Origin: Nocardia altamirensis NBRC 108246
GTDB taxonomy: Bacteria; Actinomycetota; Actinomycetes; Mycobacteriales; Mycobacteriaceae
Assembly (NCBI RefSeq): GCF_001612685.1
Contig: NZ_BDAY01000041.1
Coordinates: 1 to 64,000, forward strand
Length of the DNA stretch: 64,000 nucleotides
Reading direction: 5' to 3'
Part shown: positions 17,594-25,145 of the stretch, one piece after another
Position numbering within the stretch: the first letter of the stretch is position 1
How the letters are laid out: each line of letters starts with the position of its first letter
Translations under genes and position numbers: made by a program
The notes under the pieces: model-generated
What the model saw: the letters and a program-made list of their open reading frames with translations, nothing else
The model's database searches: none
What the model was told of the DNA's origin: nothing

Positions 17594-18262
17594 CTACTTC
17601 TCCTCTGTCCTATTACTTGCCATATCGGCTGACTGGTCTGCTGCTGTGGCCGCGCCCGTGTCGGGGCTGCCGTTGCCGGGCGATGCGGTGGCAAATTTCG
17701 CCAGCCCGGCCCAGCGAGGGTCAAGTATCTCATGCGAGTGGTCAGAACCCGCAATCGCCATCCGTACGCCACATTCGGCACACAATCCGGCGCAGTCGGG
17801 CGTGCACAGCGGCTGCAGCGGAAGCTCGATGCCGATGGCGTCGATGATCACCGGTTCCAGGTCGATCGTGTCGTCGATCATCCGGTAGGCGTCGTCGTCA
17901 TCGGTGGTCTGCTCGGTCGTGCTGTCCGGGTAGGCGAACAGCTCGGTGAGGTGCACGTCCAGCTCGTCGGTGAACGACTCGAGGCAGCGCGAGCACTCGC
18001 CCTCGATCGGCGCGACGACGGTGCCGGTGACGAGCACGCCCTCGGAGACGGCCTGCAGCTGCAGGTCGAGCTTGACCTCGGCGCCGACCGGGACACCGAT
18101 CAGATCGAGGCCGATCCTGTTGACGGTGGTGACGGTGCGCCGCAGCTCACGCATGGTGCCCGGCCTGCGGCCGAGGCTGCGGACGTCCAGCACGAAGGCC
18201 GCGTCCGGCTCCCGGCGCGAGGCCGAGCGCGGACGCGAGGCAGAACCGGATCCGGCGGGCAT
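17594..18262 (-). CDS. YceD/DUF177 family protein
   Basis: This 222-residue protein of the YceD (DUF177) family is a conserved partner of rpmF, linked in bacteria and plastids to 23S rRNA accumulation. Four cysteines form the family pattern (CSRC near the middle and CTPDCAGLCAECG toward the C-terminus). The N-terminal Arg/Ser-rich stretch and the C-terminal low-complexity tail look disordered. ATG 18262 is preferred over the adjacent GTG 18265 because GAAGTGAG sits at better spacing. Corresponds to Rv2926c by order. Confidence 0.9.
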   Translation of the reverse strand: MPAGSGSASRPRSASRREPDAAFVLDVRSLGRRPGTMRELRRTVTTVNRIGLDLIGVPVGAEVKLDLQLQAVSEGVLVTGTVVAPIEGECSRCLESFTDELDVHLTELFAYPDSTTEQTTDDDDAYRMIDDTIDLEPVIIDAIGIELPLQPLCTPDCAGLCAECGVRMAIAGSDHSHEILDPRWAGLAKFATASPGNGSPDTGAATAADQSADMASNRTEEK

Positions 18263-18352
18263 CACGAACTCACTTCACAATTAGGGGGGATTGGGCAACC
18301 ACACCACGATACGCGAGGCGGGTGCGTCAACCCAAACCGCACGCCATCGCGA

Positions 18353-19099
18353 TCAGCGGCGGTACTCCGTCGCATAGTCGGGCGCGCCTGCGCCCGCGCG
18401 CAGCTGATGCCTGCCGCGACCGACGGTCCGCAGGGTGCTGGTGAGGGTCTCCTCGAACTCGGCGAGCTTGCTGTCGACGTAGTGGTCGCATTCCTCGCGC
18501 ATCGCGTCGGAGTCGGCGTGTGCGGCGTCGATCACCCGCGCGGATTCGGCGTGCGCGGCGCGGACCACCTCGGTCTGCGCGACCAGCCGGTCCCGCTCGA
18601 CCTCGCCGTCTTTGACGGAGCGATCGTAGGAAGCCTTGCCCGCCTCGATCATTCGCTCGGATTCCATCCTGGCCCTGCTGGTGACGGCCTCGAATTCGGC
18701 GTTGCCGTCGGCGACGACGCGGTCGGCCTCGGCCTGGGCGGTGTTCACGAGATGATCGGCGTGCGCACCTGCCTCGGCGACCATCCGGTCGGCGTGCGCC
18801 TTGGCGTCGGCGAGGATGCGATCGGCCTCCTCGCGGGCCGAGCCGATGGCATGTGCGGCTTGCTCATTGGCGCTGCTCACCGTCACTTCGGCGGCGGAGC
18901 GGGCATCGGAGACGATCTTGTCGCGGATGTCGAGGACGTCTTGGGCGTCGTCGAGCTCGCCGGGCAACGCGTCGCGCACGTCGTCGAGCAGTTCGAGCAC
19001 ATCGCCGCGCGGCACGATACAGCTGCGCGTCGGCGGGATGCCACGCGCTTCCTCGACGATGGCGACCAGCTCGTCGAGTGCTTCGAATACGCGATACAT
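18353..19099 (-). CDS. sepIVA: SepIVA, DivIVA-domain coiled-coil division protein
   Basis: This 248-residue protein is nearly all coiled coil and begins MYRVFEALDEL, then VVPRGDVLEL-like sequence and a long Ala/Glu/Asp heptad region. It ends VGRGRHQLR, matching the mycobacterial SepIVA (Rv2927c) architecture. SepIVA is an essential division/elongation factor at the septum and subpolar region of mycobacteria. ATG 19099 is chosen to match that start; a GTG six bases upstream is possible. It heads the operon leading to mutM. Several inverted repeats lie in its upstream region. Confidence 0.88.
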   Translation of the reverse strand: MYRVFEALDELVAIVEEARGIPPTRSCIVPRGDVLELLDDVRDALPGELDDAQDVLDIRDKIVSDARSAAEVTVSSANEQAAHAIGSAREEADRILADAKAHADRMVAEAGAHADHLVNTAQAEADRVVADGNAEFEAVTSRARMESERMIEAGKASYDRSVKDGEVERDRLVAQTEVVRAAHAESARVIDAAHADSDAMREECDHYVDSKLAEFEETLTSTLRTVGRGRHQLRAGAGAPDYATEYRR

Positions 19100-19224
19100 G
19101 CTCACTACCCCACTCTCGTACGACTCTTGGCGAACCTCCGCCGAGACCCAGTGTGCCCCTCGTCACGGCTTGTGCCGAGTCATCGTCCGGTGTGTCGTGC
19201 CAGTGTCTCGTACGCCACATAAAT

Positions 19225-19249
19225 CAAGTGGAGGATCTGCCTCCACTTG
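19225..19249. promoter_or_regulatory. 25-bp perfect hyphenated palindrome upstream of sepIVA
   Basis: Ten-base arms CAAGTGGAGG and CCTCCACTTG flank ATCTG. It lies about 125 bases upstream of sepIVA in the divergent region shared with the GtrA-family gene. The arm length and five-base spacer fit a dimeric repressor site or a short RNA hairpin. The regulator is unknown. Confidence 0.6.
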
Positions 19250-19360
19250 GTGTTAAATTAGTTCAGAAGATCGACAAGGTCTTCGGCTTCGAGCGCAGGC
19301 CCCACCGGGCCTGCGGGATTGCAGAAGCCCGAGAGAACGGACAACGCCGTCCATCGAGTA

Positions 19361-19395
19361 TTGACAGGTTTTGAGTGTTCAGTACATGCTGAACA
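19361..19395 (+). promoter_or_regulatory. Promoter-like TTGACA with overlapping 20-bp inverted repeat
   Basis: TTGACA at 19361-19366 is a consensus -35. Sixteen bases downstream, TACATG (19383-19388) forms the spacer of an inverted repeat TGTTCAG-N6-CTGAACA (19376-19395). A repressor bound there would cover the -10. The downstream gene is the GtrA-family protein. Confidence 0.5.
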
Positions 19396-19490
19396 AGCAG
19401 TACAACCGGAACCTTTCGAGATTCGATGGGAAGCAAGCGATCACCCTCGCTGTTGTCCCCATCGAAGGCTCATGTTCGATCGGAAAACCC

Positions 19491-20009
19491 ATGACTGTTC
19501 TGGATCTAGAGCGACCGGCGGGAGTTGGCCCCACCAGCTTCTTCATGCCGCTCGTCGGCCCGTACCCGGTGTTACCCGGCGCGTCGACGACCGCACGGTT
19601 CGAGCAGATGATGGCCTACCTGCGCGGTGACCGGGCCTTCGCCCAGCTGATTCGCTTCGCGCTGGTCGGCGGTTTCAGCAATATCGCCTACGTCCTTCTC
19701 TTCTTGGCGATGCACGGCATCGGCTCGCTGATCGCCAACGTGGTCGGCTCGATCGTCAGCACCGTGATCGCCAACGAACTGCACCGCCAGCTCACCTTCC
19801 ACGCACGCGGCCGAGTCGGCTGGTTCACCGCGCAGTGGGAAGGCGGCGGCTTGGCACTGGTCGGCCTCGCCATCACCACCGCGGGACTTGCGGCCCTTGA
19901 CGTTTGGGCCCCTGCCATCGGCGGTCCCGCCGAAGCCAGCGCCGTCCTCGGCATCACCGCGGCGGTCGGCGGCATGCGCTTCCTCGCCCTGCGCGGCTTG
20001 GTCTTTTGA
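19491..20009 (+). CDS. GtrA-family membrane protein
   Basis: This protein has four TM helices in its last 130 residues (from LIRFALVGGFSNIAYVLLF onward), the GtrA/DPMS-like fold used for flipping polyprenyl-linked sugars or as a partner of glycosyltransferases. The start is uncertain. ATG 19491 gives 172 residues; upstream sequence could extend it to 19371, or it could start at ATG 19608 close to the first TM helix. The preceding promoter-like element supports a start after 19395. No glycosyltransferase is adjacent. Confidence 0.75.
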   Translation: MTVLDLERPAGVGPTSFFMPLVGPYPVLPGASTTARFEQMMAYLRGDRAFAQLIRFALVGGFSNIAYVLLFLAMHGIGSLIANVVGSIVSTVIANELHRQLTFHARGRVGWFTAQWEGGGLALVGLAITTAGLAALDVWAPAIGGPAEASAVLGITAAVGGMRFLALRGLVF

Positions 20010-20034
20010 GAACCACTACCGCAGCCCACCACAG

Positions 20035-20071
20035 ATCAGCCCCGGTTCCGTTCTCCGGAACCGGGGCTGAT
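20035..20071. terminator. Bidirectional terminator between GtrA gene and coaD
   Basis: A 16-bp perfect stem (20035-20050 with 20056-20071, arm core AGCCCCGGTTCCG) and a five-base loop sit between convergent genes, followed by a TTTGGG tail. Confidence 0.85.
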
Positions 20072-20094
20072 TTGGGTCTTGGCTGATTCGGCAG

Positions 20095-20580
20095 TCAGCC
20101 GCGACGCTCGGCCAAGCGGTCGAGCAGGCGCTTGTGCACCGACGAAGGGAGCATGTCGGTGACGTCGCCGCCGAAGAATGCCACCTCCTTGACCAGCGAG
20201 CTGGACAAAAAGCTGAAGGCGGGATTGGTGGCGATGAAGAAGGTGTCGACGCCGGAGAGCTTCTTGTTCATCTGGGCCATCTGTAGCTCGTAGCCGAAGT
20301 CGGTGGCGTCGCGCAGGCCCTTCACGATGGCAGTGATGCCCTGCTCCCGCGCGAAGTCGACGGTCAGGCCGTACCAGGACTCCACCCGGACGTTGGGCAG
20401 GTGCGTGGTCGACTCGCGCAGCATCTCCATGCGCTCCTCGACGCTGAACATGCCCTGCTTGTTCTTGTTGATCGAAACGGTGATCACGACCTCGTCGAAC
20501 TGGGCGGCGGCCCGGTTGAAGACGTCGATGTGTCCGTTGGTCACGGGGTCGAAGGACCCGGGGCACAATGCTCCTGCCAT
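20095..20580 (-). CDS. coaD: Phosphopantetheine adenylyltransferase
   Basis: This 161-residue enzyme catalyses the fourth step of coenzyme A synthesis, adenylating 4'-phosphopantetheine. The nucleotidyltransferase motif GSFDPVTNGH is at residues 8-17, and the conserved SSSLVKEVAFFGGDV is near the C-terminus. Normal family length. It follows rsmD with a 60-base gap in the same direction, matching the pca-rsmD-coaD order of mycobacteria. Confidence 0.96.
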   Translation of the reverse strand: MAGALCPGSFDPVTNGHIDVFNRAAAQFDEVVITVSINKNKQGMFSVEERMEMLRESTTHLPNVRVESWYGLTVDFAREQGITAIVKGLRDATDFGYELQMAQMNKKLSGVDTFFIATNPAFSFLSSSLVKEVAFFGGDVTDMLPSSVHKRLLDRLAERRG

Positions 20581-20640
20581 GGTCAGACGCTATCGTGGGG
20601 CCCTGGTCCGGCACCAGGGAGGGTGTGCCGATGCACAATG

Positions 20641-21192
20641 TCAGTCGAATGTCGCCAGCTCGAGCCGCGTTTCGCCGTACTTACGCGGCTTGGTCGCCGA
20701 ATAGCCTTCCGGCCACTCGATTTCCGGCGATCGACTGCTGCGCTCGATGACCACCAGCGCGCCGGGATGCAGCCAGCCCGCGGTCAACGCGCGCAAGTCG
20801 GCCTGCACCGCGTCGGTGTCGACCGCGTAGGGCGGGTCGGCGAGGACGAGATCGAATTCGCCTGCGCCGCCCAGAGCCAGCACGCTGGCGACGGTCCCGA
20901 TCCGCAGTTCCGCACCGGGCAGCCCGAGGTCGGCGATGTTGCCGCGCACCACCGCCGCCGCCTTGCGATCGGCTTCGACGAGCAACGCGTGCGCGGCGCC
21001 GCGGGACAGTGCCTCCAGCCCGAGCGCACCCGAGCCCGCGTAGAGGTCGAGCACGCGGATCCCGTCGAAATCGATCCGCGCGTCGAGCGCGCTGAACAAG
21101 GCCTCCCGAACCCGGTCGGAGGTGGGACGGGTCCCGGCGGGCGGCACCCGTAGCCGCCGCCCGCCCGCGGTTCCCGCGACGATCCGGGTCAT
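20641..21192 (-). CDS. rsmD: 16S rRNA (guanine-966-N2)-methyltransferase
   Basis: This 183-residue SAM-dependent enzyme has the SAM motif VLDLYAGSGALGLEALSRGA and the catalytic DPPY of N2-guanine methyltransferases. It starts MTRIVAGTAGGRRL, typical of RsmD. Its ATG overlaps the pyc stop codon (ATGA), so it is translated from the pyc message. Acts on the small ribosomal subunit. Confidence 0.95.
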   Translation of the reverse strand: MTRIVAGTAGGRRLRVPPAGTRPTSDRVREALFSALDARIDFDGIRVLDLYAGSGALGLEALSRGAAHALLVEADRKAAAVVRGNIADLGLPGAELRIGTVASVLALGGAGEFDLVLADPPYAVDTDAVQADLRALTAGWLHPGALVVIERSSRSPEIEWPEGYSATKPRKYGETRLELATFD

Positions 21193-24100
21193 TCGCCCGA
21201 AGACTCGCGCAGGGCCATTTCGATCAGCAGGTCGCCGCCCTCGACCTGCTGGACCTGGCCGATCGCGACCCGGCCGACGGTGCCTGCGCGCGGCGCGGTG
21301 ATCGCCGCCTCCATCTTCATCGCCTCGATGGTGCCGATGGTGTCACCCGCGGCGATCGCATCGCCTTCGGACACCGCCAATGTGACGACGCCGGCGAACG
21401 GCGCGGCGATGTGGCCCGCGTTGCCCTTGTCCGCCTTCTCAGCAGCCGGGATGTCGCTGGCGATGGACCGGTCCCTGACCGCGACGGGACGCAGCTGGCC
21501 GTTGAGGACGCACATGACGGTGCGCATGCCACGCTCGTCCGGCTCGGAGATGGCCTCCAGGCCGATGAGCAGGGTGACGCCCTTCTCCAGCTGGACGCGG
21601 TGTTCCTCGCCTTGGCGCAGACCGTAGAAGAACTGGTTCGCCGACAGACCCATGGTGTCGCCGTACTTCTCGCGGTGCGCGAGGAATTCGGCGGTGGGTG
21701 CGGGAAACAGCAACCGGTTGAGCGTGTCTCGGCGCTGCTCGGAGGTGCCTGCCAGCCCGGCCTCGTCGGCAGCGGTCAACGGGGTCTCCGGCTTGGCCGG
21801 ACCGCGGCCTGCCAGCGCGCGGCTACGGAACGGTTCCGGCCAGCCGCCCGCCGGGGTGCCGAGTTCGCCACGCAGGAAACCGATCACCGAGTCGGGGATG
21901 TCGTAGCGACCGGGATCGCTCGCGAAATCCTCGATGTCGACGCCGGTGCCGACCAGCGCGAGCGCCAGGTCGCCGACCACCTTGGACGACGGGGTCACCT
22001 TCACCAGGCGGCCGAGCAACCGGTCCGCCGCAGCGTATTTCGCTTCCACTTCCTCGAAGCGATCGCCGAGGCCGAGCGCGATCGCCTGCTGACGCAGGTT
22101 CGACAGCTGGCCGCCGGGAATCTCGTGGGTGTAGACGCGGCCGGTCGGTGCGGGGAGCCCGGATTCGAAGGGCCGGTACACCTTTCGCAGCGCCTCCCAG
22201 TACGGCTCCAGGTCGCACACGTTGCCCAGGTTCAGGCCGGTGTCGTATTCGCTGTGCGCCGCGGCCGCGACGATCGCGGAAAGCGCTGGCTGACTGGTGG
22301 TTCCGGCCATCGCGGCACTCGCGCCGTCCACCGCGTCGGCACCCGCTTGCCAGGCGGCCAGGTAGGTCGCCAGCTGGCCGCCGGGGGTGTCGTGGGTGTG
22401 CACATGCACCGGCAGATCGAAGTTGCTGCGCAGCGCCGTCACCAGGGTGGCGGCCGCGGGGGCGCGCAGCAGCCCGGCCATGTCCTTGATGGCGAGCACG
22501 TGCGCACCCGCGTCGACGATCTGCTCGGCCAGCTTCAGGTAGTAGTCGAGGGTGTAGAGGGTCTCGTCCGGGTTGGACAGATCACCGGTGTAGCTCAGCG
22601 CGACTTCCGCGAGGGCCGTGCCGGTTTCGCGCACCGCGTCGATGGCGGGGCGCATCTGGTCGACATTGTTGAGCGCATCGAAGATGCGGAAGATGTCGAT
22701 GCCGGTGGCGGTCGCCTCCGAGACGAACGCGCGGGTGACCTGCTCCGGGTACGGCGTGTAACCGACGGTGTTGCGACCGCGCAGCAGCATTTGCAGGCAG
22801 ATGTTCGGCACCGCCTCGCGCAGCGCGGCCAGCCGCTCCCACGGGTCCTCGTACAGGAAGCGCAGCGCCACATCATAAGTCGCGCCGCCCCAGGCCTCGA
22901 TGGACAGCAGCTCCGGCGTGAGCCGAGCCACGTGCCCTGCGACGCCGAGCAGGCCGTTGGTGCGCACCCGGGTGGCGAGCAACGACTGGTGCGCGTCGCG
23001 GAAGGTGGTGTCGGTGACGCCAACGGCCTTCTGCGCCCGCAGATCCTGCGCGAAACCGGTGGGGCCGAGACGGAGCAGCCGCTGCCGCGAACCGTCCGGC
23101 GGCGGCACCGTCAGGTCGATGGACGGCAGCTTGTCGTGCGGGTAGACGGTGGTCGGCCGCTCGCCGTGCGGCTTGTTGACGGTGATGTCGGCCAGGTAGT
23201 TCAGGATCTTGGTGCCGCGGTCAGCGGAACCGCGCAAGGTGAGCAGCTGCGGGCGCTCATCGATGAACGACGTGGTGACCCGGCCTGCACGGAAGTCCGG
23301 ATCCTCGAGCACCGCCTGCAAGAACGGAATGTTGGTGGTGACACCACGAATTCGGAACTCGGCGAGTGCCCGAGCGGCCCGCGACACCGCCGCGGGAAAA
23401 TCGCGGCCGCGGCAGGTGAGCTTCACCAGCATCGAGTCGAAGTACGCGCCGATCTCCGCACCCAGGTTGGCGCCACCGTCGAGCCGGATGCCTGCACCGC
23501 CCGGGGTGCGGTAGGCGGTGATGCGGCCGGTGTCGGGGCGGAAGCCGTTGGCCGGATCCTCGGTGGTGATCCGGCACTGCAGCGCCGCGCCGCGGATGGT
23601 GATCGCCTCCTGGCTGAGGCCGAGCTGTTCGAGGGTCTCGCCCGCCGCGATCCGCAGCTGCGACTGCACCAGATCGACGTCGGTGATCTCCTCGGTCACC
23701 GTGTGCTCGACCTGGATGCGCGGGTTCATCTCGATGAAGACATGGTTGCCGCGCTCGTCGAGCAGGAACTCGACGGTGCCCGCGCAGCTGTAGCCGATCT
23801 GTTTGGCGAAGGAGACGGCGTCGGCGCAAATGCGGTCGCGCAGTGCGGGATCCAGGTTCGGCGCCGGCGCGAGCTCGATCACCTTCTGGTGGCGGCGCTG
23901 CACCGAACAGTCGCGCTCGAACAGATGGATCACGTTGCCGTGCTGATCGGCCAGGATCTGCACCTCGATGTGGCGCGGGTTCACCACGGCCTGCTCGAGG
24001 AACACCGTCGGATCGCCGAACGCCGACTCGGCCTCGCGGGACGCGGCCTCGATGGACTCGCGCAGCTGCTCGGCGGCGGCGACCCTGCGCATGCCGCGGC

Positions 24101-24593
24101 CGCCACCACCGGCGACCGCCTTGACGAAGATCGGATAGTCGAGCTGCTCGGACGCGGCGATCAAGGCGTCCACGTCGGCGGACGGCGCGCTGGAGCGCAG
24201 CACCGGTAGGCCTGCCGCCTTGGCGGCCTCGATGGCCCGCGCCTTGTTACCCGCGAGCTCGAGCACGTCCGCGGAGGGACCGATGAAGGTGATGCCCTCA
24301 CGAGCGCAGGCCGCCGCAAGATCCGGGTTCTCGGACAGGAAGCCGTACCCGGGGTACACCGCGTCGGCGCCCGCCGACTTGGCCGCGTCGATGATCGCGT
24401 CGATCGAGAGGTACGCCCGGACGGGGTGCCCCTGTTCACCGATCTGGTAGGACTCGGCCGCCTTCATCCGATGCACCGAGTTGCGATCCTCGTAGGGGAA
24501 GACCGCCACCGTCCCTACGCCGAGCTCGTAGGCTGCGCGGAAGGCCCTGATGGCGATCTCGCCGCGATTGGCTACCAAGACTTTCGTGAACAT
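21189..24593 (-). CDS. pyc: Pyruvate carboxylase
   Basis: This 1134-residue single-chain enzyme makes oxaloacetate from pyruvate and bicarbonate. Domain order: biotin carboxylase (MFTKVLVANRGEIAIRAFRA; ATP-grasp loop GGGGRGMRRV; EMNPRIQVEHTVTE), carboxyltransferase barrel (GVTDTTFRDAHQSLLATRVRT) and C-terminal biotinyl domain with EAMKMEA. Normal length for actinobacteria. ATG 24593 is used because it precedes the conserved N-terminus; upstream in-frame sequence is Gly-rich leader. It is the first gene of pyc-rsmD-coaD, with the metE riboswitch divergent upstream. Confidence 0.97.
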   Translation of the reverse strand: MFTKVLVANRGEIAIRAFRAAYELGVGTVAVFPYEDRNSVHRMKAAESYQIGEQGHPVRAYLSIDAIIDAAKSAGADAVYPGYGFLSENPDLAAACAREGITFIGPSADVLELAGNKARAIEAAKAAGLPVLRSSAPSADVDALIAASEQLDYPIFVKAVAGGGGRGMRRVAAAEQLRESIEAASREAESAFGDPTVFLEQAVVNPRHIEVQILADQHGNVIHLFERDCSVQRRHQKVIELAPAPNLDPALRDRICADAVSFAKQIGYSCAGTVEFLLDERGNHVFIEMNPRIQVEHTVTEEITDVDLVQSQLRIAAGETLEQLGLSQEAITIRGAALQCRITTEDPANGFRPDTGRITAYRTPGGAGIRLDGGANLGAEIGAYFDSMLVKLTCRGRDFPAAVSRAARALAEFRIRGVTTNIPFLQAVLEDPDFRAGRVTTSFIDERPQLLTLRGSADRGTKILNYLADITVNKPHGERPTTVYPHDKLPSIDLTVPPPDGSRQRLLRLGPTGFAQDLRAQKAVGVTDTTFRDAHQSLLATRVRTNGLLGVAGHVARLTPELLSIEAWGGATYDVALRFLYEDPWERLAALREAVPNICLQMLLRGRNTVGYTPYPEQVTRAFVSEATATGIDIFRIFDALNNVDQMRPAIDAVRETGTALAEVALSYTGDLSNPDETLYTLDYYLKLAEQIVDAGAHVLAIKDMAGLLRAPAAATLVTALRSNFDLPVHVHTHDTPGGQLATYLAAWQAGADAVDGASAAMAGTTSQPALSAIVAAAAHSEYDTGLNLGNVCDLEPYWEALRKVYRPFESGLPAPTGRVYTHEIPGGQLSNLRQQAIALGLGDRFEEVEAKYAAADRLLGRLVKVTPSSKVVGDLALALVGTGVDIEDFASDPGRYDIPDSVIGFLRGELGTPAGGWPEPFRSRALAGRGPAKPETPLTAADEAGLAGTSEQRRDTLNRLLFPAPTAEFLAHREKYGDTMGLSANQFFYGLRQGEEHRVQLEKGVTLLIGLEAISEPDERGMRTVMCVLNGQLRPVAVRDRSIASDIPAAEKADKGNAGHIAAPFAGVVTLAVSEGDAIAAGDTIGTIEAMKMEAAITAPRAGTVGRVAIGQVQQVEGGDLLIEMALRESSGE

Positions 24594-24749
24594 TGGCCTA
24601 AGGTACCCGCCCCCGCCCACCTCACAGACACGGAAGGGCCCTTCGCAGGCATCTTCACAACCCGGTCGGACAGCGTTGCGAAGTTGCGTTCACGGTGCCG
24701 TCACATCGGCCCGCCGCGCGGCGGCCTATGCTCGTGGATGCAGCTGGTT

Positions 24750-24999
24750 CACCGGTGCGCGCGAGATGGAGCCCCGACGTCGCGCAACGGAGTCGAGCTC
24801 GGTCAGCCGGAAACGGGTGGGCGGGTGAGAGGGAACCCGGTGAGAATCCGGGACTGTCCCGCAGCGGTATGCAGGAACGACCGCCGTCAGACGCACTGAG
24901 TTCACCGACTTGGGAAGCGACGGCCAGTAGGTCGGCCGATACGGCCGGTGCCTGTGAGTCCGAAGACCTGCCAACTGTGCCGGATACGCCGTATCCGGC
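24750..24999 (+). promoter_or_regulatory. Cobalamin (AdoCbl) riboswitch upstream of metE
   Basis: The 5' leader of metE contains the conserved B12-aptamer core in order: GAGAGGGAACCCGGTGAGAATC (split core near 24827-24848), CTGTCCCGCAGCGGTA (24854-24869), and the closing segment CCGAAGACCTGCC (24960-24972). An 8-bp hairpin with a five-base loop (24979-24999, arm GCCGGATA) follows and could form part of the expression platform. The metE start is about 150 bases further on. B12 binding should lower metE expression. Boundaries are approximate. Confidence 0.93.
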
Positions 25000-25145
25000 G
25001 ACCACCGCCTCGTGGATTTGGGCGCGCGGTTCTACCAGTGCTGATATGTCGGGCTCTCCTGCCGGGATTCTCTGGCGTGTCACTTGGTCTAACCGCACCG
25101 CCCTGTGGCGATGGTTCGCGACGACCTCAGCACTGGAGAAACATC

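Noticed and set aside
21411..24209. 932-codon open frame opposite pyc
   Set aside because: The pyc strand has full domain homology; this frame is its antisense shadow.
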